DNA of 64,000 nucleotides. It comes from Azadirachta indica (lineage: Eukaryota; Streptophyta; Magnoliopsida; Sapindales; Meliaceae). Below the pieces are notes generated by a model. The model made no database searches and was not told where the DNA came from. It was given only the letters and a program-made list of their open reading frames with translations. A program made the position numbers and the translations under genes. Positions 24,401 to 37,126 of this stretch are shown here, one piece after another; position 1 is the stretch's first letter, and each line of letters opens with the position of its first letter. The stretch is taken from the NCBI GenBank assembly GCA_022749755.1, contig CM040440.1:12573269-12637268 (forward strand). Reading direction: 5' to 3'.

Positions 24401-24966
24401 AGGTTCAGCAGTTTCTCAACGAGATTTGTTAGACTTGGCTTTTGGAGCTCTAAAAAATTTCGTGATACATCAAGGAAAACTAACTGGGAGAGCTCCAGTA
24501 ACTCTGATGGTATTTGACCAGAAAAGTAAGAATAAGAGAGGTTTAGATATGATAACCTTGTAAGGCTGTTGATCCCAGATGGGATACTGGATGAATTGAA
24601 ATCATTATCAGCGAGGCTAAGCCATCGAAGATGAACTAAGTGGAACAGACTACTGCTATAGTTGATAGAACCATAGAGAAAACTGCTACTGAGATCGAGC
24701 TTGATAACATGAACAGTGTCTTTATCGCATTTGACGCCATCCCAAGAGCAACAGTTATTATTTTGTTTATCTGAATTCCATGAAGCAACCTTTGAGTAGG
24801 CAGAAGGATCACAAGAAGCAGTCCGATTAATGATAAAGTTTTGCTTGAATTGCAACAAGGCAGAACGCTCATTATCATGGCAGTCTGCAAGCGTAAGATG
24901 AAATAATGAGAGTAAAACAAGGAATATCTGGATAAAAGTGAAGGAGCACGGAGAAAATCTCATCAT
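21421..24966 (-). CDS. LRR receptor-like protein (Cf-like RLP), four exons, one damaged
   Basis: Cell-surface receptor of the RLP class that in plants senses microbial or developmental signals and works with kinase partners. Exon 1 (24966-24294) gives a signal peptide (residues 1-27), an LRRNT cap with CHDNERSALLQFKQNF and CCSWDGVKC, and the first LRRs. Exon 2 (24192-23974) and exon 4 (23558-21421) add over twenty LxxLxxLxLSxNxLxGxIP repeats, an island-like region, the GNPGLCGEPL cap, an acidic stretch, one membrane helix (about 962-983) and a 26-residue tail without kinase. Exons 1, 2 and 4 join in frame to 1009 residues, the usual size. Exon 3 (23872-23658) is a copy of exon 2 lacking 4 bases; including it gives a stop. 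Introns of 99-101 bases have GT/AG ends. It may be a working gene that skips exon 3, or a young pseudogene. Confidence 0.85.
23559..24293 (-). repeat. Tandem exon-plus-intron duplication in the receptor gene
   Basis: The unit (exon of about 219 bases plus intron of about 101) occurs as 24192-23873 and 23872-23559. Introns 1 and 2 are both 101 bases with nearly the same sequence (GTGATTCCCCTCACATTTTT start, TTTCAG end); intron 3 is 99 bases and more diverged. The 3' end of exon 1 (KCGLQG) resembles the exon 2 and exon 3 ends, so the start of the series may lie in exon 1. Confidence 0.85.
23658..23872 (-). pseudogene. Damaged duplicate exon 3 of the receptor gene
   Basis: 215 bases, against 219 in exon 2, to which it is very similar from splice acceptor (TTTCAG/GAACATTGTC) to donor (G/GTGATTCCCC). 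The 4-base loss follows ATCCTTGTCTT, where exon 2 reads ATTCTTGTCTTACTTGGATC, and brings a TGA into frame at once. Both splice sites are intact, so the exon could still be recognised. If included it would truncate the receptor at about 330 residues. Confidence 0.85.
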
Positions 24967-25027
24967 GTTTAAACGTAAGGGGGGCTGGCGAATTTTGGTT
25001 TTGATCAGGGCGGGTGAATGAAGATGC

Positions 25028-25037
25028 TTTTATAAAT
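25028..25037 (-). promoter_or_regulatory. Candidate TATA box of the receptor gene
   Basis: Minus strand TATTTATAAA about 62 bases before the first ATG (24966). This would place the transcript start about 30 bases before the ATG. An alternative TATATAAA lies further out near 25180-25190. The region is AT-rich, so chance matches are likely. Confidence 0.35.
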
Positions 25038-25249
25038 AAAATAAAGAACTATGCCATGGAACATGTGTCGCTTGTGCAATATCTATCACGTGCCGTTCGG
25101 GTTCAGCCAAACTTTCGGATAATAATTCAGGAGAGAGACAAAGAATTTGGTTGGTGGATGTCTTTTGATGGGACAAGCTTTTATATAAATATATATATTG
25201 TAATGCAAAGCCTATTAACGGAAGACAACATAAATATTTAGTTCAACCA

Positions 25250-25956
25250 AAAAAAAGTTGAAAATAAAAAAATTAACAAGTAGAAAGCGGTGATAGTTAC
25301 GGTACAAGTATATTTGTTGTCTTCATGGTTTTAACTTTTACTCAACTTTTATTCAACATAATTGGGATTTTATATTTTCAAATTCCTCCAAACTTCAATA
25401 TTCAAATTTAAGATAAAAGTAAATAAATGTTTTCTATGTGTTTCATATCCAAATAAATAAATGACTAGTAGTAATGTCTTGTTGACATGCCATATTTTAA
25501 TAAAAAAAATTAATACAAAAATATCTATTGTAAAATTTACTATTAAAGATAATTTAACTTAAATAAATAAAATAGCATTACTTTTTACACCTATATAACG
25601 CATCCGTTTAACATTTAAATCTTAAACGTTATTTCTTTAGTATCAAAGTTAATTCACCATAAATTTTTAACAATTATTGACTTATGAAGAAAGAAATCAA
25701 TGTTTGGAAGATTTGAAATACAAAAGGGTGTTTTTATTTCTATAATATTGATTTTAAAATGTTTACTCTTTCCCTAGCTAATTTGAAAATTATTTGACAT
25801 ATATAGAATACTTATCAATTATGCTTATTTTTGAGTTTTTTTTTTTATTGATGCTGTGAATTTTTCAATAACTTAAAAAGTTTTTACTTTAAAAATAAAA
25901 AGTGTTAATTTGGTGGTGATGAATATGTTTATAGTTATGTACACAAAGAAAAATTA

Positions 25957-26000
<44 letters not shown>

Positions 26001-28719
26001 TAAAAAAGTTTTAACTATTACTTATATTGACATTCATAAGGATGTATAATATAAAATTTATTTTTTAAATTTTCTTACATAGGCTTGTGATTAAAAAGGT
26101 GTTTAAAATATTTTTTGAAGTACAAGTAGACGCATATTAAGTAAATAAATAAGTAAGTGAAATTACAACTTTGTCCACTCCTCTAAAATCGTGACCATGA
26201 AAATTACTATAACCATAACATGGTTAGAATAAATCTCTATAGAAGATATAGATGACTTATTGTGTGTTAAGAATTTTGCAAAAAAAAAGATCCTATATTC
26301 AATGGAATAAAATTAAACCAACTTTTTTTGCTATCGTGTAGGCACAAAAAATAAAAACGTGAATATACATCGTGGACATTAATCGGGAAGCTTGAGGTAG
26401 ATTTTGTTTGGTATATTAAGGAACTGCTCAGCTGATGTGGAAAAAAAGTTGTCAAATATTGATTAAAAATGAGTGAATTCTACTTGGCATTATAAAATAA
26501 TTAATATTTAACTTTACTTTCAAAACACAACAATCTCAAATGAAACCGTAAAATCATTTATAATTTGAGCTGATAGTAGAATTAATGTGAAGGGTATTGA
26601 AAATTTCTAGGCTGATGTTACATGAATGAAACCATCAAATCGTAAATAATTTGAGGTGGTAATAGAATTAATATGAAGGGTATTGGAAATTTTTAGGTTG
26701 ACGTTACATTCATAGGCAACTAATAAAATACATATGAAAAGTAAATATATATACTTTTACGAAATCTAAAATAGAGAAATTAAACTCTTCACTTCATTTA
26801 TTCTTAAAGGCATATTACTTTTGTGGATAGAATGAATAACAAAATTTTTCTGAAGAATATGATAACAAGACATGAAAAAAATTAGTTTAATATTACAAAC
26901 ACAAAAATAATAATAAGGAGACCATCAATTTAAGAAGAAGACTTAAAGTAGGACCATGTGTAGATTTTTTTTTTCAAAAAAGATATTGCTTGTTGATTAA
27001 ATTAACCAAAAAAAAGGAAGGAGAATCAAACACAGCCACGTGTAGCTTAAAATAATGTAGAGTGACCACAATGTTAATTGCATTTAGTTGACGTTTGATA
27101 AAAAAATATAAGGAACAAATATTTTAACACGCTTAAGAGTATTTTCTAATATAAATAAAAATATTTCATTCTTTTTTTCTAGTGCTTTACTATTGTGAAC
27201 AGAAAGATTTCTTAAGAGAAATTCATAAGTTATTATTTAAAAAATATTTCAAAATATAATAGGATATCAAAATACTTTTAAAAAAAATATTCAACATCAT
27301 ATGCAATTTGTGAGGAAAAAAACTTAAAATATGATAATCCCAAAAAAATTGTGAGAAAAAAAATCAAGAGGTTAGAAAACTTAAAAAATTAGAGAAAACA
27401 CTAAAACAGCTTAATGAGATAGGTGAGACTCTTAAAAGAGCTAGAAAATGGAGCAATAAAAAAGAGAGTAACTATAATTATGTATCGATGTTTCCAGCAT
27501 TGGGCCTAAAAAATAAGGGACTGCACTATAATAATTAATCATGTACTGAAACCAGAGACAATTTAATGCGGCAGAAATTTTTTTTTTTTTTATTTTCTAG
27601 TCCTTGATTGTTATAAATATAAAGATTTTTTAAAAAGATTTTCACAAATTTTATTGAATAATTTAAATTTAAATATTTGTAGTTCTGTGCTCAAATCGCG
27701 TTATTCATTTTCAAGAAATTTATTTAGTTATACTTTAACTTTGCAATTAGGTTGTCATCAAATTTTTTTCAGTTAAAAAATTTTAGTTATTCATTTTATC
27801 ATTGTTAATATGGTCTATTATTGGTATAATTCACATTATCCTTCTATTAATTCTGAATATAAATTATATTTTATATTATAATAAATTAATGAATTTTAAA
27901 AGTGCAATAATTAAAGTTTTTGGTACCCCTTATTTTTATTTAGCGGCTATTTTTATTTTATTCTTAAGAGAGAAATTTTAGTGAGAAATAATTTGACAAC
28001 TCATGTCTGTTTAATTATTATTAACCTTCTCATTTAATAATATTATAATATTTAATGATTTTATTTGACAACAATTGAAGATTAAAAATTGAATAGTACT
28101 AGATATCTAAAATTTTATCCCAAAAAGTGCATTATGACCTTAATTACTGCCTTGACTGCACTTGAATTTAGACTCTACTTCAATCATTTAAAAACTGTAT
28201 GGTGTTTAATTTAATCTAAATTTCAAAATATTTAAAAAATAAATATATAGATAACATTGTTTTATTAGATATTTTTATTATTATTTTCTTCAATAATTTA
28301 TCTATTAAAATAATATCTTCTTTTTCTACATGGTACTTCATATAGCCACACAAGTATTTTTCCTAAAAATATAATAATAAATCACAACAAAAACTACAAT
28401 CATAGAAAATTTTGTTAATATGGGTTATTAGGTTGAGCTAATTGCTAAATTATGTATAAATATCTACTTTTGTAGATAAATTGTCTACTTGAGTTTTTTT
28501 TTTCTTTTCTGAAGAATATGCTAATAAGTCAGAGAGAGAACAATTATAATTGTAGAAAATTATTTTAATAAAATAAATATGAAAAAGATATGAAAGAGAC
28601 TACCAATTTAACACCAAGATTTACAAGTAAGCTAGTTTCGAGTGTATGTTATTTTCTCGTAAAAGAAAAAATTTGATTTTGATATTTTGACTTTTCAACT
28701 GGGTTACCATCAAATGAAA
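25250..28719. other. AT-rich intergenic DNA with small repeats
   Basis: No supported gene. A (TA)n(GA)n microsatellite lies at about 25958-26000 and a two-copy repeat at about 26540-26712. Segments near 26820-26935, 28240-28430 and 28497-28620 resemble about 29230-29450 of the 2-kb repeat unit and look like old fragments of it. The 62-codon minus frame at 26267-26455 has no recognisable feature. Confidence 0.5.
26540..26712. repeat. Two-copy tandem repeat, period about 87 bp
   Basis: TGAAACCRTMAAATCRT, then a variant of AATTTGAG, then TAGAATTAATRTGAAGGGTAT occurs twice in direct order (starting 26540 and 26627), with about 85-90% agreement by eye. Confidence 0.8.
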
Positions 28720-31700
28720 ACCTAACTTACCACTTAAAATTTGAGAAAATATAGATTTCTCTTCAAAATTGACTATTAAGTAATACACACACACTCCAAA
28801 CACACAAGCCAATTCTTTTTTAGAAATAAGATCATTAAATTTTTTGTCATTTAAAAAAAAATTATAGATAATATATGAATGGTACAAATTGGTCATACAT
28901 GTAGGTTTAAGAATTATTAGAGTAATGATTTTGATTATTCAAAGTCTATTAATGGAACATATATTAACTTTTAAAGGAAAAAAAGAAAGATTTATTTGCT
29001 TTCATGAAAATGATTTGGACGCCAATTTAATCTTTGAATACATAAATTGCAATATTTTAATCCAAACGCTATTAAGTTATATAAAATTCAGAAAATAGTA
29101 TTGAATAAAACAGATTAATCGTCCCTTATTAATTTAGTCGATTTTCTTTTTTTTTTTTTTACTTTAAGAGTTCTTTAGATTTAATTTAGATTTATAATAA
29201 CATATTTAAGAAAATAAAGATATCGGTAATCCTTTTTTAAATATTTTTTAATATTTTTCATTAGACAATTTATCTACAAAAATAGTAGTTTGTTTTTTCT
29301 TGTGGCACCCTATATAGTCACCGAAGAATTTTTCTTCAAAATATGATGATAAGTCACCGCTAAAACTATAATTATAAAAAATTTTGTTGATATAAATAAG
29401 AAAGGATCTAAAATTGATAAGTACAAAGGAGAGCCAATCGTTAAATTTTAGTCGTTTTGATATTTTAAATAGATTTATTTTCCTATTAAATAATAGAAGT
29501 TCGGTAGTAAATAATTTTAAAATAAAATTAATTTAAATGGATTTATTTTTTTATTTGAATTCCAGGATTCAAACTTTAATTTTTATGATGCTTTCATACA
29601 CACACACACAGATATATATAGGACAAGTTTGGATTAAAAGTCATCCTGAATAAATTAAAGAATAAATAGCATAAAAATCATAAATTTTGAGAAAATACTT
29701 TAAAATTTAAATCTTAGTAACATTTTTAGACTCTTAACTCACCCTTCAAAATTATTGAAAATTATTGAAAATTATTTAAATAAAAATTAAAAAGTACAAA
29801 ATCTCATCACAAAAGGTAATTAGTCAACAACACAAAATTTTAGTAACTTTCTTATAAAAGAAATGGTACCTGTATGTAGGTGACTATAAAAGAAAAGCAT
29901 TAATGTTCAATTTCTTCATCACTAACTATAAGATCAAGACTTTGGTTGCTGAACTACTTTGTTGGTAAAACTTCAAGTACAATGCAATAAACTTATTTGT
30001 GATGAAACAAGACACTAAAAGTTTATTACCATTACTATGAAGAAATTTATTATTGAAGTGCATCTTTTTAGTGAACAAATTTGGTCACTATTTAATTGTA
30101 GTTAGTGACTAAGTGTCTATTTGCATGTGTTAAAGAGAAAACACTAGTATACTTAATGCTCTTTTTTAGCACTTTTTTAAGAAATTTTCAGAAATACAGC
30201 TGTTGTTTGGTTAAGAGTTATAAAAAATACTTATATTATATTTTTAATACTAAATTAGGACTTTGAGTTTGTAATTAAGAAAAAACTTTGACATAAAAAA
30301 ATTGTTAAAATAGACATTATAACATTTTTCTAAATTATTTAATACAAAAAAATTAATAATATTTTTAAAACTAAATAATATATAAAATTAACATCATTGC
30401 AATAGTATTTTCTAATACGAACAAATGTTTAAAAAGTGAAAATAACAAATTATAAAAAATAAATTGACATTCCATAGTATTTAAATTAACTATTATATAA
30501 TATTTAATAGAGACATAATAAATATCCATATATTTGTCATATTCTTATATTCATTTTTTTTAATAATAATAAATATTAAAAATAAAATTATTATTTAGTA
30601 ATAATAATATTTTTATTTGACAAAGATCTCTAAGAATAATTACTATTTGTTGTCATGATTGCTGTTAAAAAATTAAGTAAATAAATTTGCTATAAAACTG
30701 ATAATAAATTAAATAATTTTCAAAGAAAATAATCGAAATAATCAATGAAAAGAGAAATAACCAAATTGACATGCCCCTTCAAATTTGAGAAGATACACAT
30801 ATCTCTTTGAAGTTGACTAGAAAGTGTATATATGTATTCCAAACACACAAGTCAATTATTTTTCAGAGACAAGGTCACTAAATTGTTTGTCATTTTTAAA
30901 AAAAATTTTAGATAATATATGAATGGTACAAATTGGTCATATATGTAGGTTTCAGAACTATTATAAGGGTGACTTTGACTATTCAAAGTCTACTAATGGA
31001 AAATATATGGATTCCTAATCAGAGAAAAAAGGCTTTGTTTGCTTTCATGAAAATGACTAGACTCTAAATTAGTCTTTGAATACATAATTTTTAATATTTT
31101 AATTGAAACTCTATTGAGTACTTATGTAAAATCCGCTGAATGGTATTGAATAAAGCAGACAAATACTCCCTTATTAATTTGATCGATTTCTTTTGAGTTT
31201 AAGAGTTGTTTAAATTTAATATGGATTTATAATAACATATTTAAGAAAATGAATATGTCAGTATTAGGTTTTCTAAATATATTTTTAATATTTTTCATTA
31301 GACAATTTGCCCACAAAAATAATAGTTTCTTTTTCCTTATGGAGCTCTATATGGTCATCCAAGATTTTTTCTTAAGAATATGACGAAAAGTCATTGCTAA
31401 AATGACAATTATAAAAAATTTTGTTAATATAAATATGGAAAGAATCTAAAACTACCGATTATAAAGTAGAGCCAATCATTAAATTTTAAATCATATAGAT
31501 ATTTTAAATATATTCATTTTCATATTCAATACTAAAAATTTGGTAGTAATTAATATTTAAATAAAATTATTTTAAAGGGATTTTTTTTATTTGAATTATA
31601 GGATGCAACCTCTATTTTTAAGGATGCTTTTATATATACATATATATACAGGCCAAGTTTGGATTAAAAGTCATCCAAAATAAATTAAAGAATAAATAGC

Positions 31701-33911
31701 ATGAAAATCACGTGTTTTGAGAAAATACTTTAATATTTAAATCCTTAGTAGCATTATTAGACTCTTAACTCCCTCTTCAAATTTATCGGAAATTATTTAG
31801 ATGAATATTAAACGTACAAGATCTCGTAAAAAAAAGTTAATTAGTCAACAACACAAAATTTTGGTAACTAATTCTTATAATAGAAATGGTAACTTTATAT
31901 GTGTGACCATAAAAGAATAGCATTAGTGTTCAAATTTTTCATCACCAGCTGTGAGATAAAGACTTTGATCACTGAATTACTTTATTGGTAAAATTAGAAG
32001 TAAAATGCAATAAACTTATTTGTGATGAAACTACACACTAAAAGTTTATTATCATTACTATAAAGAAATTTATTACTAAAGTGTATCCTTTTTAGTGAAT
32101 AAATTTGATGACTATTTAGTCATAGTTAGCAACTAAATGTCTGTTTACAAGTGTTAAAGACAAAACACTAGTATGCTTAATGCCCTTTTTAGCTTTTTTC
32201 TAAGCACTTTTCAGAAAAAAACAAGGTACTGTTTGGTTAAGTGTTATAAAAAATACTTATATTATATTTTTAGTGCTAAACGAGGAGTTTGAATTTGTAA
32301 TTAAGAAAATCTTTGATATTAAAAAATTATTAAAATACGCATTATAACATTTTTTTCAAGTTATGTAATATATAAATATTAATAATATTTTTTAAAATTA
32401 AATAATATATAATATTAATATCTATGCAATATTATTTTCTAACAAAAATAGATATTTAAAAAATAAAAATGCAAATTATAAAAGATCGATTGACATTCCA
32501 TATTATTTAAATTAACTATTATATCATATTTAATAGAGACATAATAAATATCCATGTATTAGTCATATTCTTATATTTATTATTTTTAATAATAATAAAT
32601 ATATTAAAAATAAAAGAGTTATTTAGTTATAATAATATTTTTATTTGATAAAGATCTCTAAGAATAATTACTATTTGTTGTCATGATTACTATTAAAAAA
32701 TTAAGTAAATAAATTTGTTATGAAACTAATAATAAATTAAATAATTTTCAAAGAAAATAATCAAAATAATAAATTAAAAGAGAAATAACCTAATTGACAT
32801 GCCCCTTAAAATTTGAGAAAATCAGATATCTCTTCAAAGTTCAGTAGAAAGTATATATATATATGTATATATATTCCAAACACACAAATCAATTCTTTTC
32901 CAGAGATGAGGTCGCTAAATTTTTTGTCATTTCAAAAAAAATTGTAGATAATACATGAATGGCACAAATTGGTCATATATGTATGTTTCATAACTATTAG
33001 AGTAGTGACTTTGATTATTCAAATTCTACTAATGGAACGTGTATGAATTTGTAATTGGAAAAAAAAAAGTTTTGTTTGCCTTCATGAAAATGATTGCACT
33101 CTAATTTAGTTTTTGAATACTTAATTTTTAATATTTTAATTATAGTTCTATTGAGTTGTATAAAATTCACTCAATGGTATTGAATAAAACAGATAAATAT
33201 TCCCTTGGTTAATTTAATCAATGTTTTTTTGAGTTTAAGGGTCGTTTAGATTTAATCTCAATTTATAATAACATATTTAAGAAAATGAATATGTCCGTAT
33301 TACTTTTTCTAAATACTTTTCATTAAACAATTTATCTATAAAATAGTAGTTTCTTCCTTATGGCACTTTATATAGTCATCCGAGAACTTTTTTTAAGAAT
33401 ATGATGAAAAGTCAATACTAAAATGACAGTTATAAAAACTTTTGTCGATATAAATATGGAAGGGATCTAAAACTGCTGATTATGAAGTAGAGCCAATCGC
33501 TAAATTTTCATCATTTGAATATTTTAAATAGATTTATTTTCTTATTCAATATAAAAAATTTGGTAGTAATTAATATTTAAATAAAATTATTTTAAATGAA
33601 TTTATTTTTTAATTCGAATTCTAGGATGCCACCTTTAATTTTTAGGATGTTTTCATATATACATATATGTACAAACCAAGTTTGGATTAAAAATCATCTT
33701 AAACAAATTAAAGAATAAATAGTATGAAAATCACAAATTTTGAGAAAATACTTTAATATTTAAATTCTTAGTAGCATTATTAGACTCTTAACTCACACTT
33801 CAAATTTATCAAAAATTATTAGATGAAAATTAAACGTACAAGATTTTGTCACAAAAAGGTAATTAGTCAACAACACAATTTTGGTAACTAATTCTTATAA
33901 AAGAAATGGTA
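28720..33911. repeat. Three tandem copies of a ~2.04-kb AT-rich unit
   Basis: The marker CCAAACACACAA appears at 28796, 30839 and 32876, spacings of 2043 and 2037. Text around each marker matches throughout, for example GAATGGTACAAATTGGTCAT near 28876, 30920 and 32957, and AATTAGTCAACAACACAAAA near 29817, 31839 and 33860. The first two copies are full length; the third stops at about 33911 after GAAATGGTAAC. No copy has a credible frame, LTR ends or inverted-repeat ends. The 91- and 69-codon frames in copy one are not kept open in the others. It could be a large satellite monomer or a tandemly duplicated relic of an unknown element. Confidence 0.85.
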
Positions 33912-35340
33912 ACAATGGAAAAAGTCTACTTTCTCATTCCTTTTACATCTTTTTTTGTTTAGATTTCATGGAACGCTATTTTTAATATAATTTTAATCAG
34001 ATATAACTTTAGGATTTGTATAGGTCATATTTTAATGGGCTTTCTTAATGTTACATTAAGAAGTTCTTCTATTGGGCTTAATTATTTTCTACTTATGAAT
34101 GCATCGGCCGGTTCAATTTTAACTTATTTTATTTATCCTTTTGAGGCATTAATGGGTCAACAGAAAGAGATGAGTGGACTAAGAGTCCAGACAATCCGAT
34201 TAGATAGGAACCTAAGATACAGGCTCAACATATATATCTAGTCAAATTAAAATAATTAATTAAAAGAATTATATCTCAATTTTACCGCAACATATTACAA
34301 GAATTTTTTAGGTCCTTATAATTTTTTTATAATAAATTTTATATATAATAATAAAATTATCATATAGAATATGATTAAGAATATTAATAACCACCGACAA
34401 ATTATAATGTCGTATAAACATATCTAATGGAGTTACACAAAAATACAAACTCTCTGGACAATAAATATCTTTATCTAGAGTTTCACAAAAACACAAACTT
34501 TACATTAATAGGGTTATATATACACAAATACAAACTCTATAAATTAAAAATAATTATATGTAATTAAAACCATAAACCAATCAATACTAATCAGATACCA
34601 TAATGTAGTAAGCATTAAGCCAAATAAAAATATTTTAATGGCATTCAAATTCCTTAATCATTGTTAGATTAAATTATCTAATATTGTTATAAATTAATGC
34701 AAACAAATCACAATCAACTCGCGTAAGCGTATTCCAAAATCCAAAACGGGTTAACAAATAAATCAAAACAAATTAAAAAGTTGCAACCCATTAATTTATA
34801 TTAATTTAAAGTAAAATACTTTTACAGTATTTAGAAAGAAAAAGATGGACTTCTCTATAATAGGGTACAAATTAATTATTTTACACAACAGAACCTTCCA
34901 TATGCATCAAGCATCGATCGGCTCAAAACCTACCAGCCCTGAAAGTCTTGGAATCAAGCTAATAAAAACCCATCAGGACGTCAAAACTTGATGTTGAGGA
35001 AATTAATAAGTATCTTTTTCAGAGATTGCTTTTCTCCAATGTGAGGTTCATCTCAGCTTCGGAAGATCCAGCTACTACAAAAGTGTATAATGTAATCTTT
35101 CCCAAAGAGAGCCATTTTTGGAGGTGAACTTAATTTAAACGTGTATAGAAGATTTATTTTCTGTATCTATTGTATAATATACTGTATTATTAATTCACTT
35201 TGCCAATCTTTCTCTTAGAATATTGTTAATGATTATGTTTGAATACTGGGAAAGAATGGTTATAAATATATAGGTATTCACAGTTATGATCCATCATCAA
35301 ATTTATATTGTAAATATTAAAGAATTTAGATAATTATACG
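33912..35340. other. AT-rich intergenic DNA
   Basis: No supported gene. The 68-codon plus frame at 34035-34241 and the 62-codon minus frame at 34308-34496 show no motif. 34430-34540 contains a loosely repeated CACAAAAAYACAAACTCT motif. A less AT-rich stretch at 34880-35130 could be a 3' exon of the minus-strand candidate at 35377-35688 but cannot be joined convincingly. Confidence 0.45.
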
Positions 35341-35376
35341 CCAGAAAGAAAGAAAGAAGAGAAAGTACTAATTAAC

Positions 35377-35688
35377 CTACTCAGGATTGGCCGAAGCATC
35401 ATTCGATCGGCGGCAGCGGTGGAGTTGCAGTGATGGTGAAAGCGTAGCTGCGGGCGGGCAAGGCCTAGTGTTCTTGGGCCGGAGGCGAAGAAGGAAGGGG
35501 ATGTTGGAGAATTCGAGCCTTGTTGCGTTTAGGTTTGTTGGGCGTTGTCTTGTGGCTGATTCGGAGAAAGGGCGTTTCTTTTTGTTTCGTTTCCTTTGTG
35601 GAAAAACCAGAAGAGCAGAAACGACTTCTTTCGCTGCCAATGAACCGGAAAACCACGCCCAAGAAACCACACCGCAGTAATACCCCAT
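35377..35688 (-). CDS. Possible small gene or first exon, unknown product
   Basis: A GC-rich island of about 330 bases in AT-rich surroundings, open on both strands. I favour the minus strand: about 120 bases before its ATG (AAAGAATGGGG) is a TATA motif, and the interval includes a CT-rich tract (about 35717-35735), as in plant 5' leaders. The 103-residue frame has a short hydrophobic start, then a basic segment (RKRNKKKRP) and a Pro/Ser-rich end. I do not recognise it. Another minus frame and two plus frames (35387-35680 and 35520-35717) are also open, so the coding frame is uncertain. It may be a first exon, an organelle-targeting leader or a dead fragment. Confidence 0.35.
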   Translation of the reverse strand: MGYYCGVVSWAWFSGSLAAKEVVSALLVFPQRKRNKKKRPFSESATRQRPTNLNATRLEFSNIPFLLRLRPKNTRPCPPAATLSPSLQLHRCRRSNDASANPE

Positions 35689-35805
35689 TCTTTAAGCTCC
35701 TGCAATGCGATTATTAAGAAGAAGAGAAGAAGAAGATAATAGAATTAGAACGAACGCGTTTTGAATGTGTTAGCTAAGCTTCCGCTTTTGCTTATATATT
35801 TATAT

Positions 35806-35816
35806 AGAAAGAGATA
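35806..35816 (-). promoter_or_regulatory. Candidate TATA box for the minus-strand island
   Basis: Minus strand CTATATAAATATA about 120 bases before the candidate ATG at 35688, followed by a CT-rich leader. The spacing fits a plant core promoter, but the evidence is positional only. Confidence 0.35.
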
Positions 35817-35829
35817 ATGGAGGTAATTG

Positions 35830-36925
35830 GGAGTTTGCTTTGAAATCAACTACTGGTTTGTTTACTGATCATGCCTAGCTATCCTATTATAGTGTAATTT
35901 GTTTTCCAACTAAATTAACAGACATTGGGAAACCAGTGTTTTTATTTGCTTTTAAGAAACCAAATTTCTATGAAAACGCATTACGTACACACTACCTTCA
36001 CAAAATTAATCAAGCACCATGATTAATTAGGTTATGTTAACTTTTCCATTACATAAAAAGTCAAAATTTTCCCTTTTTAATCTAAAAATTCTTAACTTAT
36101 TTAATTAAATTTTTACCACGACTGGTACCACCTCTAACTTGAAAGTCTACCAAAAGATTCACTATATCTCTAATGACATGATTCTGAAAGTCCCTGGGCC
36201 TAAAGATTTTCTGAGTTGTGGTAGGGTTGATGAGATAGCTCTTCATGATTAATTATTCCATCTAGAGCTTAGGCTATCCTTCCAAGAGTACTTTGCTACT
36301 CTTTTCCACCACTTTAATTAGGAATACCCCATATCATTGAACCTCAATAATTATTGGATCTTGACTGGATTTTCTGTTATTTGGTCCAGAGCAGATAACT
36401 CATCTCCTACTATAAATGAGATCAAATCCATGTACTTGATCAAGAAGAACCCAAAATCTAACCTTGGCTTTTATTACCTTTAGTCTAGATCTACGTTGGT
36501 GAAATTAATGATTGACAATTGATCGTGAAATAAGAGCCGGAAGCGCAAATGGTTAATTGTAATTCATACTCCACTAGTAGTTTGTGATTTATACAATAGA
36601 GCTCATTATAGTATTGATGCCAAGTTGAAAATCCTTTCGATCTAGTATAATTAGAGCAAGTCTAGTATGTTGAAAATTACTATCGATAGCAGAACAATCT
36701 TTTCTCCAACATTTTTAACCAAGGATAGCAGAACAATCTTTTCTCCAACATTTTTAACCAAGGATAGCGCAATCATCCAAACTTTTCTTTGAGAAACAAT
36801 TAGAATATTGCATAGCCTCCTTCTAGTTATCAAGCCCAAGAGAATAAGATATCTTAAGAAGATGCTCTTGCATAATTTACAGTAAAGATTGAAACAAATT
36901 TCAAAATCAAGAGAAGAAGATATCT
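35830..36925. other. Intergenic DNA with decayed retroelement-like text
   Basis: 36090-36500 is less AT-rich and reads like decayed coding sequence with many stops in every frame. I suspect an old retroelement but could not identify a domain. 36685-36762 holds a small tandem repeat. Confidence 0.4.
36685..36762. repeat. 39-bp tandem repeat, two copies
   Basis: GATAGCAGAACAATCTTTTC and the next 19 bases are repeated exactly from 36724. The period is a multiple of three and gives LVKNVGEKIVLLS twice in a 62-codon minus frame. That frame has no other gene-like feature. Confidence 0.9.
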
Positions 36926-37126
36926 ATGGAAAATGCTCTTGCACAATATACGAACATTTTACTTACCTCGAAACACGACCGTTTGAAAGTCAAAGTGGAG
37001 GGATTGAAGCATTTTGATGAGGCAAGGGATGTCAAGGATTTAAAGAACTTTTTATGGGATATGGAGCAATGTTTCAAGGTTGTTAAGGTACTAGACAATG
37101 AACGGGTTTATTTCACTAGCATGCAT
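36926..37126 (+). pseudogene. Ty3/gypsy gag fragment cut by an LTR insertion
   Basis: The frame begins MENALAQYTN and contains DEARDVKDLKNFLWDMEQCF, then ERVYFTSMH. This matches the plant gypsy gag type in which LENFLWDMEQYF is followed by a TSMYL motif. It breaks exactly where the LTR at 37127 begins, which shows that the gypsy element was inserted into this older gag. The rest is not adjacent. A zinc-knuckle relic of the same gag type lies at 59445-59620. Confidence 0.7.

Noticed and set aside
24636..24920. 94-codon minus frame inside receptor exon 1
   Set aside because: It overlaps the signal-peptide/LRRNT frame in another phase and has no features of its own.
28621..29098. 91- and 69-codon frames in the first 2-kb unit
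   Set aside because: The frames are not kept open in the second and third copies of the unit.
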